35,566 bases of DNA from CAZPDM01 sp964585305 (GTDB lineage: Bacteria > Planctomycetota > Uabimicrobiia > Uabimicrobiales > JABWCH01): the NCBI GenBank assembly GCA_964585305.1, contig CAZPDM010000039.1:1-35566 (forward strand). The letters are read 5' to 3'. Both the position numbers and the translations under genes were made by a program. Under the pieces are notes generated by a model. It was given only the letters and a program-made list of their open reading frames with translations, had not been told where the DNA came from and searched no databases. This document shows, one piece after another, positions 6,931 to 15,675 of this stretch. How positions within the stretch are numbered: position 1 is the stretch's first letter; the number at the start of each line of letters is the position of its first letter.

Positions 6931-8589
6931 ATGTTAAATAAACATTTATTTTTTTTATTTGTAATATTTTTAAGTTTAAATCTACTTTATGCACAAAAAT
7001 CTGAAGAACTTGATTTGACAGATTTTATATCAGAAGAAGAACTTTCTCAGGATAATCCAACAACAAATAACAAAGCAGAATCAAGCCAAAAAACGCAACA
7101 ACCTGAAGTAAAAGAAGAAACGTCAACTAAAGTAAAAGAAGAAACGTCAACTAAAGTAAAAGAAGAAACGTCAACTAAAGTAAAAGAAGAAGCATCTGAA
7201 GAAAAAAAAACGAAAAATAATGAAAATGAAATACCTAATTTTGAGACAAAATCCGAAAAACGATCTGGCAGCAATACTGTAAGAATCATGGAAGGTCCAA
7301 ATATCGGCACGCAATACATATTATTATCTGGTTCTTTAAGTGTAGGATATATTTATAGAGATAAATTATTTAGTGATGCAAATTTAGGAAAAAACTCTCC
7401 ACATCTCGATAGTGATTTTTTCGATCCAGAAATCTATCTTAAGGCTCAAGTTCAGCTACAAAATAATATTAAAGCATTTTTTGAACTTCATAATGAAACA
7501 AGAAGTGATCTATTTCATCAGACTTCTTTAGGTAGTCTTTACACTAGCAATCGAATGGCCGAAAATGAATTTGACCTTCATATAGAAAAGGCTTATATAG
7601 AAATTCAAGATTTTTTATGGGAAAATCTAAAATTACGCACAGGTATTATTCCACTAAAATATTCTTTGCGCGCAGATGGGCAATCTTTTTTTATCAATTT
7701 TGCTGAATCAGAATCTCCATTTTCTACTCGACCGGATACTCATTCTATTGGAATTATGGGAAGATATCAGCCAGATCCTCGAGTAGAGCTATATATTGAT
7801 TCCTTTTACTTTGTTACTTCGGAAACCAGCTTTTCTCGTAAAGATGAAACTATTGCCGGTATAAATATCGATTTTGATTTTTCTAAAGAATTTCATGGTG
7901 AAGATGGTTCTACAACTAATTTAGCTCGTTTTGTTAATCTAATTTTCACAACAATCCAACCTGACAACCGTTCACCAATTTGGTCTGTTGGAATTGGGTT
8001 CGATTATTTTTGGCAAGCTGAGCCTATTATAGAAAGTTATGGCGAAGCATTATTTCAGTTTGGTAAATACAATAAACAAGATCATCTTGCTTTTGGCGGT
8101 TATATAGGAACAAAAATTGGCTGGGAAAAATCAGACTGGAAACCTTTTATAGACGTTTCAATATGGTATCTTTCTGGCGATGATAATAACTCAAAACGTA
8201 AAAAAAATAATGACATTGTTACTTATGAAGATATTGATAGCACTTTAATTTTAGAAGAAAATGATTACGGCCTTGATATTGATTCAAATTATTGGGCGAT
8301 TAAATTTAAAACAGGTGTCAATCTTAAACCAATAACGAAAGAAGAAATGCGTCTTGAAGTTCTTTATGGCCATTTTGGAGTTATAGATGCACCCTCTCAT
8401 TATAGCAAATATTTAGGGGATGAAATTGACATTCAATTGATATGGGAATACAGCTCAGACTTAGTATTTAAACTATCTGGAGGTTACTTATTTAATTCTC
8501 GATATTTAAAATCATTTTTTAATGAAGCCGGCAGACATGGCAAAAAAAATACATTTATGATACGATTAGAAACTATGTTACGGTTTTAA
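6931..8589 (+). CDS. outer-membrane beta-barrel protein (porin / alginate-export-like)
   Basis: This 552-residue protein begins with a signal peptide ending LLYA-Q (about residue 21). A disordered, charged linker follows (about 22-120), then a region rich in alternating aromatic/hydrophobic strands to the end, where the last residue is Phe, the usual outer-membrane insertion signal. Strand-like segments such as LKLRTGIIPLKYSL and WSVGIGFDYFW recall porins of the alginate-export/OprP-like type, but I cannot name a substrate. The linker carries three exact 24-bp repeats (see separate entry). GGTGAG lies before the ATG, and a strong hairpin follows the stop. The barrel call is firm and the subfamily is not. 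Confidence 0.75.
   Translation: MLNKHLFFLFVIFLSLNLLYAQKSEELDLTDFISEEELSQDNPTTNNKAESSQKTQQPEVKEETSTKVKEETSTKVKEETSTKVKEEASEEKKTKNNENEIPNFETKSEKRSGSNTVRIMEGPNIGTQYILLSGSLSVGYIYRDKLFSDANLGKNSPHLDSDFFDPEIYLKAQVQLQNNIKAFFELHNETRSDLFHQTSLGSLYTSNRMAENEFDLHIEKAYIEIQDFLWENLKLRTGIIPLKYSLRADGQSFFINFAESESPFSTRPDTHSIGIMGRYQPDPRVELYIDSFYFVTSETSFSRKDETIAGINIDFDFSKEFHGEDGSTTNLARFVNLIFTTIQPDNRSPIWSVGIGFDYFWQAEPIIESYGEALFQFGKYNKQDHLAFGGYIGTKIGWEKSDWKPFIDVSIWYLSGDDNNSKRKKNNDIVTYEDIDSTLILEENDYGLDIDSNYWAIKFKTGVNLKPITKEEMRLEVLYGHFGVIDAPSHYSKYLGDEIDIQLIWEYSSDLVFKLSGGYLFNSRYLKSFFNEAGRHGKKNTFMIRLETMLRF
7108..7193 (+). repeat. 24-bp tandem repeat coding VKEETSTK
   Basis: Three exact copies of a 24-bp unit (7108-7131, 7132-7155, 7156-7179) are followed by a partial fourth. 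They encode VKEETSTK in the linker between signal peptide and barrel. Exact identity suggests recent slippage-type expansion, and copy number is likely to vary in frame between strains. Confidence 0.95.
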
Positions 8590-8596
8590 CTAAGTT

Positions 8597-8636
8597 TTAT
8601 GTTAGTCTCAAGATTTAATTTTTGAGACTAACATAA
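8597..8636 (+). terminator. strong hairpin after the beta-barrel gene
   Basis: Arms at 8597-8611 (TTATGTTAGTCTCAA) and 8622-8636 form a perfect 15-bp stem with a 10-base loop, followed by TTGTCTTTTTG. It ends only 20 bases before the kinase-protease ATG, leaving no room for a promoter after it, so that gene depends on readthrough or on a promoter overlapping the hairpin. Confidence 0.75.
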
Positions 8637-8656
8637 TTGTCTTTTTGAGTTTAAAA

Positions 8657-10252
8657 ATGGAAAAAGAAATTCTTTCTTCTTCACAATTTAACTTAATCCC
8701 AGGCTATTTGATTTTAGAGTGTTTAGGGGAAAGCGATTTAGGAATTTTATATAAAGCAAAACAACTTAGTATGGATCGTTTTGTAGTAATTAAAATTCTC
8801 AAACCTAAATTAAGTCAGCAGCAACTGCAAATCAATCGCTTTCTAAGAGAAATTCAAATACTGGGGCGTCTTAATCATCCTTATATTTTGCAAACATTCG
8901 AATCTGGAAAAATAGGAAGTTTATATTATATAGTTACTGAATATTGCGATGGAATTCCTTTAAATTTATATTTAAAAGGTAATGGAATTTTCCCTGAATC
9001 TATGGCATTAGTATTAGGAAATAAAATACTTTGCGGACTTGTTCATATATGGAAAAATAATCTCATCCACAGAGAGTTAGTTCCTAGAAATATTCTAATT
9101 TGCAACCGTAAGATTAAAATTTGTGATTTTGATTGGGTACGAATTTTTGCTTTAAATTCAGAAACTACACTTAAATTTTTTCCAGAAAATTTGCCATTTA
9201 TATCTCCTGAGCAAATTCGGGGAAGAAAAACAGATTTTCGCAGTGATATTTATTCTTTAGGTTGTATAATGTATTGGATGTTATTAGGAAAAACGCCTTA
9301 TACAAATAAAGTTATACAAGATAGCTGGATACTCCCATTTCCTCCTATAGAATCTATACGTAAAACTCATCCAGAGATCCAAGAATGTACTCAAAAACTT
9401 ATACTGCAAATGTTATCAATAAACCCTAAAGAAAGATTCAATTCCATAGATGATATAAAAAGTTCTTTTCATCAAATTTTAGGAGCTTCACAATATAACA
9501 ATTTAGAGATGCAAGACGATTTTTATGAGCCAGTTGTTGTGGAAAAAACTAAACATTCTTGGGCTAAAATAGTTGAATCTAAATACTTCTTGGGAATATT
9601 ATTATTTCTGACATTTTTACTATTTTGGATAATCAAACTAAAAAATTTTAGCAATCTTTACCAAGAAATTTTTTCTCATAAGAAATCGCAATCTGCTTAT
9701 TTTGATAATCAAGCATCAAAAATTTTTGAAAAATATGCAACAGGAGTTGTGCTTATAAAAGAGAAAGATCAACTTGGAAGCGGAGTCCTTATCAATCATA
9801 AACAAAAAACTATTATATTGACAAATGCTCATGTTGTTGAAAAATATCCAATTGTAAATATTTTTTTAAAAAACAATGAAAAAATAACTGGCAAAGTGAT
9901 TAAACTTGATTTAAATATTGATATTGCTCTGATACAAATAGAACCAACAAATAAAAAATTTACGACAATTGAAATAGAGAAAGAGCCTCCTAAAATAGGA
10001 GAAGATATTTTGGTTATCGGACATCCTCGAGGTTATCGATGGTCTTTAACAAAGGGAACAATTAGTGGAATCCGTGGCGATAACATTCAAACTGATGCAA
10101 GCATTCATCCTGGAAACTCTGGAGGTCCTATTTTAAATCAACATGGAAAGATGGTTGGAATGACATCCTTTATTATTGGCAAACAAAATTCTATTGGTTT
10201 TGGGATTGGTATCCCAAAAATTCTTGAATTTTTAGACTCAACACTATTCTAA
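8657..10252 (+). CDS. Ser/Thr kinase-like domain + membrane helix + trypsin-like serine protease
   Basis: The ATG at 8657 gives 531 residues; an in-frame TTG four codons upstream is less likely. Residues about 12-275 form a Hanks-type kinase fold: an imperfect Gly-rich loop (LGESDLG), the VVIK lysine (46), and APE-like SPEQ. The catalytic loop reads HRELVPRN, with Glu in place of the HRD Asp and Val in place of the following Lys. The DFG motif reads DFD. One membrane helix (about 310-327) follows. The C-terminal domain is a DegP/trypsin-like protease with His392 (TNAHVV), Asp422 (NIDIAL) and Ser488 (GNSGGP) all present. The protease would lie in the periplasm and the kinase fold in the cytoplasm. 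The kinase is probably weak or inactive, while the protease looks active. There is no PDZ domain. The gene converges on kdtA with two bases between stops. Confidence 0.9.
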   Translation: MEKEILSSSQFNLIPGYLILECLGESDLGILYKAKQLSMDRFVVIKILKPKLSQQQLQINRFLREIQILGRLNHPYILQTFESGKIGSLYYIVTEYCDGIPLNLYLKGNGIFPESMALVLGNKILCGLVHIWKNNLIHRELVPRNILICNRKIKICDFDWVRIFALNSETTLKFFPENLPFISPEQIRGRKTDFRSDIYSLGCIMYWMLLGKTPYTNKVIQDSWILPFPPIESIRKTHPEIQECTQKLILQMLSINPKERFNSIDDIKSSFHQILGASQYNNLEMQDDFYEPVVVEKTKHSWAKIVESKYFLGILLFLTFLLFWIIKLKNFSNLYQEIFSHKKSQSAYFDNQASKIFEKYATGVVLIKEKDQLGSGVLINHKQKTIILTNAHVVEKYPIVNIFLKNNEKITGKVIKLDLNIDIALIQIEPTNKKFTTIEIEKEPPKIGEDILVIGHPRGYRWSLTKGTISGIRGDNIQTDASIHPGNSGGPILNQHGKMVGMTSFIIGKQNSIGFGIGIPKILEFLDSTLF

Positions 10253-10254
10253 AA

Positions 10255-11556
10255 TTATAACATTGTCATAATTTTTTTAGAAATTTGTTCTAGCTTTTCT
10301 AAGCAACGTTGCATAGCTCCTTGATTAGAAAGTACGACATTTTGACCACGTCTCCCCATTTCTTTAGTTTGCTGAGGATGAGAAAGTAAATCTTTTAAAA
10401 TTTGCTGAAGTTCATTTTGGGAATCTACTTGAATTCCAGCGTTTTTTTCTAATAGTAACTTTGCTTGTTGCCTGCAATTTGATATATTCGGACCAAATAT
10501 AACGGGTTTTGCAAGTGCGGCGGCTTCCATAAGATTATGTCCCCCAACTGGTGCAAAAGTTCCTCCCATAATAACAATATTTGCCAAATCATAAACTTTT
10601 GACAGTTCTCCATAGGTATCCAATAAAATTATTTTTTGCCCTATATCTTGCAAAGATTCTTCTGTCATTTTAGAACGCAGAATATATCCAATTTTCTTTT
10701 GTTGAAATAAGGATAGAATATCAGGCATGCGATTCAAATGGCGAGGAGCAATAATAAGAGTTACAAGAATATTTTCCTGTAAAAATTTTTGAAAAATGTC
10801 GAGTATAAGCTCCTCTTCTCCAGGATGAGTACTTCCCATTACTATTACAGGATATTTAATATTAAAATATTTTTGCAAAAATTCTCGTTCTTCTTGATTT
10901 AAATTTGTTTTTAAACCATCTAACTTAATATCTCCGGTACAATAAATTCTCTCGCTTGGTGCACCCATGCTTTGAATTCTTTGAGCATCTTCTGGACTTT
11001 GCATAAGAAATATTGCTTGAGACAAAACACTCTTAAAGAAAAAGCGAACATGACGATACCGAGAAAAAGACTTAGGAGAAATTCTACCTGAAACAACAAC
11101 AACAGGAATATTTTGTTTATAGCACTCCCAAAATAAATTAGGCCATATTTCTGTCTCAAAAACAATCAATATATCAGGGTGTAACTTTTTAATTGCCCGT
11201 CTTACGAGAAATGATACATCGAGTGGTATATATGCCAAAAAAGCGGGAACTTTTTTTTCACAAGCGATATAGTAACCTCGAGAGGTACTTACAGTAAGTA
11301 TTTGGGAATTTCCCCAACGCTTTTGCAATTCTTTCATAAGAGGGATCAAAGATAAAACTTCTCCTAAAGAAGACCCATGAAACCATACAACTGGTCGCTG
11401 ACTCCAAGGATCTACAGAATATTTCGCCAAACGATCTTTCCAAGAAATCTTTGCTTCTGTTGGATTTTTTAAATATTGCCAAATTTTTGCTAAAAGCCAA
11501 AATGGGAAAAATAATCCCCATAATAAATCATAGAATAATCTCCACAATGTTTGCAT
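10255..11556 (-). CDS. waaA: 3-deoxy-D-manno-octulosonic acid (Kdo) transferase
   Basis: This 433-residue GT30 enzyme adds Kdo from CMP-Kdo to the lipid A precursor at the inner face of the cytoplasmic membrane, an early step of LPS core synthesis. The N-terminal membrane-associated helix (about 1-28) is followed by WFHGSSLGEV, containing the conserved catalytic Glu (Glu66). Further GT30 markers are ETEIWPNLFWEC, GSTHPGEEE, and the donor-site segment MGGTFAPVGGHNLMEAAALAKPVIFGP. Length is typical. It lies 27 bases after the unknown 707-residue gene, so the two probably share a transcript. Its presence argues for a true LPS-containing outer membrane. Confidence 0.95.
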   Translation of the reverse strand: MQTLWRLFYDLLWGLFFPFWLLAKIWQYLKNPTEAKISWKDRLAKYSVDPWSQRPVVWFHGSSLGEVLSLIPLMKELQKRWGNSQILTVSTSRGYYIACEKKVPAFLAYIPLDVSFLVRRAIKKLHPDILIVFETEIWPNLFWECYKQNIPVVVVSGRISPKSFSRYRHVRFFFKSVLSQAIFLMQSPEDAQRIQSMGAPSERIYCTGDIKLDGLKTNLNQEEREFLQKYFNIKYPVIVMGSTHPGEEELILDIFQKFLQENILVTLIIAPRHLNRMPDILSLFQQKKIGYILRSKMTEESLQDIGQKIILLDTYGELSKVYDLANIVIMGGTFAPVGGHNLMEAAALAKPVIFGPNISNCRQQAKLLLEKNAGIQVDSQNELQQILKDLLSHPQQTKEMGRRGQNVVLSNQGAMQRCLEKLEQISKKIMTML

Positions 11557-11583
11557 AAATCATTTCCTATTTTACAAAAATAA

Positions 11584-13707
11584 TTATTTCCTACAATTTG
11601 CCTGAAAAATGAGATTTCTCAATTTTTCTGGCAAAACATCCGGAGGAAATATTTGTAAAAATAATTTATTAGGATGTGGATCACGTGTAAGACGATCTAA
11701 TTTTTCAACAAGTGTAGCAATGGGATAAGAAAACAATTCCATATTAGAAGTTAAAAATTGAGGATGATGTAAAAGTTGCAAAAGTTTTTTCCAACGTTTT
11801 TCAGCATCTCCAGAACTTTCTAAAATTTCATTGATCTTACTTTGAAGAATTAAAGAAAGTTTCTTTTGTAAAATATTCAAAATTTTCCTTTGTATCCATG
11901 ATGGCAAAAAGTTTAATGCCGTTTGCAAAGTGGCAAAAGTAACCCCATGATGCCCACGCAAAAATAATACAACCATATCAAACAACACACTTGCCATTCT
12001 TTGCAATTCTGTATTGCTTTTAAGATGCTGCAAGCATTTTAAAAGCCCATGAATATCCTGAGCAGATTGAAATTCTTCTGCAATTTTATAAAAGCTAGCA
12101 TTTTTTTCTAAAATTTTTGTTAAACACCTTTGGAAATTTGCCTCAGTTGGGCCAAAATGATTTAACAAAATTCGATGCAAATTGTTACGATCTTTTTGAA
12201 ATTCTTCATAGATTTTTTGGAGTTTATTAACAAGTTGCAATTTAGGATACTTTTGTAACATGCTTTTATCGTAAATAGGATGTTCAACTAAAATTCTTTG
12301 AAAAGCCATCTCTGTTTTACATAACTCAATACTATGGCGAAACTGTTGGATATATAATTCTAATTCTTCTTCAAAACGATGTTGTAAAAATTGTCGCGCA
12401 ATCTTATTTAAATCTGAAATATTCGAGAGATTTGCCAATTTGTCCCAAATTTTTTCGGCAAATTTCCATCCAAATGCTAAAAAGGCTTGAATCGTTAAAG
12501 GCGCAGTTACTAGATTTTCATGCCGTAATAAACTATCCTTACACTTCATCATTTGAAATTTGTTCTGAGTTTTAGCATTAAATCGTCCTAAAACTCCTTT
12601 TAACATCCTTGGTAAAGCAGTAAAATTACCTATTTTTAGATGTTGCAAAACTAAATCTTTGCATTCAGATAAATTCACAGGACGCACATCAATATCTAAT
12701 AAAGTTTGCCGTTGTTTCTGCAATCTTTCTGCTTGTAAATTTCGATATTCTGAAATTTCTTCTTCATCACTAACAACAACAATAGGGACACCCGCTAAAC
12801 TATCAGGCAAATCTTTGGAAATAATAGGCGGCTTTGCAGAATCTAAAATGTCCTCGAAATCAGAAGCAGCTAAAATATTGATTGCAGAATCCGAATTTAA
12901 AATTTCTTCAAATTCTTCTGGAACTTCTGGAATTTTTGCAGAATCTATAATTTCTACGAAATCAACCTCTTCATCGATTGGTTTTATAATAGGCGGAGTT
13001 GAAATAGTTTCAGAATAAGACTGGATAGGAGTTTTAGTAACAACCGGAGTTTCTTGAGTTATAAATGTTTGAGATTCAGGTAATCGAAATTGCTCTTGAC
13101 GAATTGGAAGAGATTTTTCTAATTCATCTGGAATGATTTCATCTGAAACTAATTGCTCCGGTTCATCAGAAAGGAAGACATCTGATGAATTGGAAATTAC
13201 TTTTTCCGATTCATTTGTAATTGATTCCTCTAGAGATTCACCTTGAGTCACATTCATTATAGGAAATACAGAATCATTATCGGAATTATTATATTCTTTA
13301 TCTAAAATATTTTCAGGTTCAGCTTTCTTAGGAGAAAATTTTTGCTCAAATTCTTGAACGGATAGCTCAAAATCCAAAACGAATTCTATTGGAACACTAT
13401 CCAATGGCCAATTTTGACAAAGCAAAAACTTCTGTTGTAAACTATTCCATAATCCTTTACGAAAAAAAGCAAACACTCGTTTTGCAATAAATTCCGCTAG
13501 TTCTATAGACAAATGTGTTACAATAGGAGAACTTTCGCTTGTTTCAACCTTTTTTGCCACATTTGTTGCTATCTTTAATAAATTTTCACGCAATTGTGGT
13601 AATTGAGTATCTACAGCCAACAATTTTCCAAGGAATTGTAATCCAGCTTCTTTAGACAAAGGAAACTCAGAGAAATAATTTGTCAAATCTATAATAGTAT
13701 AATCCAT
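11584..13707 (-). CDS. large protein of unknown function
   Basis: I do not recognise this 707-residue protein. It has no signal peptide or membrane helix. The first ~125 residues are helical. A long acidic, Ser/Pro/Glu-rich segment (about 128-335) looks disordered and contains loosely repeated phrases around 'EEFEEIL' and 'SDFEDIL'. The last ~360 residues are rich in Leu, Gln and Lys and look all-helical (for example LQKYPKLQLVNKLQKIYEEF). It starts at an ATG with AGGAA upstream, is followed 27 bases later by the Kdo transferase gene, and diverges from the nucleotidase-like gene. Operon placement is the only hint of a link to the envelope. Confidence 0.75.
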   Translation of the reverse strand: MDYTIIDLTNYFSEFPLSKEAGLQFLGKLLAVDTQLPQLRENLLKIATNVAKKVETSESSPIVTHLSIELAEFIAKRVFAFFRKGLWNSLQQKFLLCQNWPLDSVPIEFVLDFELSVQEFEQKFSPKKAEPENILDKEYNNSDNDSVFPIMNVTQGESLEESITNESEKVISNSSDVFLSDEPEQLVSDEIIPDELEKSLPIRQEQFRLPESQTFITQETPVVTKTPIQSYSETISTPPIIKPIDEEVDFVEIIDSAKIPEVPEEFEEILNSDSAINILAASDFEDILDSAKPPIISKDLPDSLAGVPIVVVSDEEEISEYRNLQAERLQKQRQTLLDIDVRPVNLSECKDLVLQHLKIGNFTALPRMLKGVLGRFNAKTQNKFQMMKCKDSLLRHENLVTAPLTIQAFLAFGWKFAEKIWDKLANLSNISDLNKIARQFLQHRFEEELELYIQQFRHSIELCKTEMAFQRILVEHPIYDKSMLQKYPKLQLVNKLQKIYEEFQKDRNNLHRILLNHFGPTEANFQRCLTKILEKNASFYKIAEEFQSAQDIHGLLKCLQHLKSNTELQRMASVLFDMVVLFLRGHHGVTFATLQTALNFLPSWIQRKILNILQKKLSLILQSKINEILESSGDAEKRWKKLLQLLHHPQFLTSNMELFSYPIATLVEKLDRLTRDPHPNKLFLQIFPPDVLPEKLRNLIFQANCRK

Positions 13708-13844
13708 AGAAATTCCTAAAGATATTGTCCGTCAAAATTAGTGATTAACTAACACATAATTTTATTTGTTCTCAAAGAAAATGCAAATGCTTTCTAATAA
13801 GCTATTGAAAAATTGATATTTTTCTCAAACGGAAAGGGGAAATT

Positions 13845-15548
13845 ATGTTTTTTAGATTATTTTTATATTGCGCAATAGGCACGATTATATTTATAAGTTG
13901 TTCTACAAATCCCAATACAGAAGATACTATATCGCCACTTTCCATACCAGAAAATCAAAAAAATATAGAGACTGCATCGAATCAACATATTACTACTTCT
14001 AATGTTCCAGCTTCGATAGATTCTAATTTAACAACTCCCATCGAAATGCCATCTTCAGATTTCCCTACTTTAACAAAAGAAGAAAAAATAATATCTCCAG
14101 AAATCAAAATTTTTCACTTTGGAGCATGGGAAGCTAATATTCTTTCGGGAAATGTAAGTCAACCTGCAGAATCAAAATTTCCTCAGTTCGTCGCATTAAA
14201 ACAAAAATTAAGCGAAGGAAATTCTATCATTTGCGCCAGTGGAGATATTTTTTCCGGGGAAGAAACAAACGATTTACCTGTTTTAGAGGCTATGGATATA
14301 TTTGGTTTACAAGTTATGGCATTAAGTAATTTAGAATTAAATTATACAAAAAAAATCAAAGAAAAACTTAGCAAAGCAAAATTTATAACATTAAGTGCGA
14401 ATGTTTATGAAGGAGAAAACCGTCTTTTTCAGCCATATATTATTAAAGAGATCTCAGGAATAAAAATTGGAATTATTGGGCTTACTACTGAAGAAGCAGC
14501 CATTCAAGTTGCACCAGAAAAACTTAAAGGATTGATGTTTAGAGATCCTATTAAAGAAGTACAAAAATGTTTGGATGAATTGAAAGGAAAAGCCGAAATT
14601 ATTATTGTAATTAGTAATATGAGACATCCTCGTGATTTAGAGCTTGCGCAAGCATGTCCTAATATCACAGCAATATTAGGACGTTATGATTTGGATGCAG
14701 ATAATCTTTATACTAAAGTTGGAAAAGTCGTAATAAGTAGAATTCATCACAAACAAGGTCAAGAATTAGCTGGGATAACTTTACAAAAACAAGAAAATTC
14801 TTGGATAGTAAAAGAACCTAAAATATATTTTTTAGGTTCAGAAACAGAATTAAAAAAGAAAAACTCTAATATTAGTATAGTTTATGTCCCAGAATTAAAA
14901 CTTACTTCGGATTCTATTGCTTTAAATCTTGTAGAAAAATGGCATTCTCAACGAAAAGAATTATCAGAAGTTCTCTGCCAAAATGAAGAAATTTTAGAAG
15001 GTGAATACCAAATAGTGCGACAACAAGAAACCAACCTTGGCAATTTGATCTCAGATATTTTATTAGAAAGCCGCCCAGGTGCTGATATTGCTGTAGTCAA
15101 TAGTGGATGTATACGTGCTTCAATAAAAACCGGCCCAGTAACACGCGGAATGCTCCAGACAACATTACCTTATAACAACAAAATTCTAGAAGTTGAAATA
15201 ACCGGAGAAACAATAAAAGAAATGCTAGAAAATTCTGTGGCCCAATATGAAAAAGTTTCTGGAGCCTTTTTACAAATAGCAAATATGAATTTTACATTCA
15301 ATCCTAATGCAGAAAAATTTAATCGAGTTGAAGAAATTAAAATACAAGGAGAGCCTTTAGAATTAGAAAAAGTTTATCGGCTTGTTACTCTTGAATATCT
15401 TATTCAAGGTGGCGATGATTATATCATGCTTAAAGATAGCAAAATCTTATTTCAATTCGATGAACCTATGCAAAAAATTATAGAAAATTATCTTAAAAAA
15501 TATCGTACAGTTAAAATATCTTGTGAAGGACGTATTGTAAAAAAATAA
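13845..15548 (+). CDS. UshA/5'-nucleotidase-like lipoprotein with degenerate metal site
   Basis: The 567-residue product has a lipoprotein signal with the modified Cys at 19 (IFIS-C), then a Ser/Thr-rich spacer to about 85. The N-terminal domain has the order of a calcineurin-like phosphatase: the expected D-x-H strand reads FHFGAWEA (91-97), ASGDIFSG (131-138) keeps the Asp, the GNHE box reads SNLELNY (161-167), and the GHxH box reads LGRYDLD. Most metal ligands are thus replaced. The C-terminal 5'-nucleotidase domain is well kept: ETNLGNLISD (395-404), NSGCIRASI (419-427), GGDDY (522-526). It is probably a binding or inactive homologue. AAGGGGA precedes the ATG, and a good terminator follows the gene. 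Confidence 0.85.
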   Translation: MFFRLFLYCAIGTIIFISCSTNPNTEDTISPLSIPENQKNIETASNQHITTSNVPASIDSNLTTPIEMPSSDFPTLTKEEKIISPEIKIFHFGAWEANILSGNVSQPAESKFPQFVALKQKLSEGNSIICASGDIFSGEETNDLPVLEAMDIFGLQVMALSNLELNYTKKIKEKLSKAKFITLSANVYEGENRLFQPYIIKEISGIKIGIIGLTTEEAAIQVAPEKLKGLMFRDPIKEVQKCLDELKGKAEIIIVISNMRHPRDLELAQACPNITAILGRYDLDADNLYTKVGKVVISRIHHKQGQELAGITLQKQENSWIVKEPKIYFLGSETELKKKNSNISIVYVPELKLTSDSIALNLVEKWHSQRKELSEVLCQNEEILEGEYQIVRQQETNLGNLISDILLESRPGADIAVVNSGCIRASIKTGPVTRGMLQTTLPYNNKILEVEITGETIKEMLENSVAQYEKVSGAFLQIANMNFTFNPNAEKFNRVEEIKIQGEPLELEKVYRLVTLEYLIQGGDDYIMLKDSKILFQFDEPMQKIIENYLKKYRTVKISCEGRIVKK

Positions 15549-15567
15549 GTTCATCTCACATAATTCC

Positions 15568-15593
15568 ATCGCCAACCATTTTAGGTTGGCGAT
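15568..15593 (+). terminator. rho-independent-type terminator after the nucleotidase-like gene
   Basis: ATCGCCAACC (15568-15577) and GGTTGGCGAT (15584-15593) form a perfect 10-bp, GC-containing stem with a six-base loop, followed by TTCTCTCTGTTTT. Confidence 0.85.
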
Positions 15594-15611
15594 TTCTCTC
15601 TGTTTTATTAC

Positions 15612-15644
15612 GTCATAAAATATTATAAAATAAGATTTTATGAC
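15612..15644. promoter_or_regulatory. inverted repeat upstream of the metal permease
   Basis: GTCATAAAAT (15612-15621) is exactly inverted at 15635-15644 (ATTTTATGAC) with a 13-base AT-only-plus-one-G spacer. It ends 31 bases before the permease ATG. The position suits an operator for a metal-responsive repressor, or a hairpin in the leader. It does not match a Fur, Zur or MntR consensus that I can recall. Confidence 0.4.
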
Positions 15645-15675
15645 TTTGACAAAAAAGGATTAAAAAGGATTTCTC

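Noticed and set aside
7108..7193. Short regular repeats as a CRISPR array
   Set aside because: The units are directly adjacent without spacers and lie in frame in a coding region. No CRISPR array or cas gene was seen.
7047..7319. Minus-strand frame with repeated SSFTLVDV units
   Set aside because: It is the antisense of the 24-bp repeats in the beta-barrel gene and has no independent support.
8645..8656. TTG start four codons before the kinase-protease ATG
   Set aside because: It gains only four residues and has no ribosome site; the ATG at 8657 is simpler.
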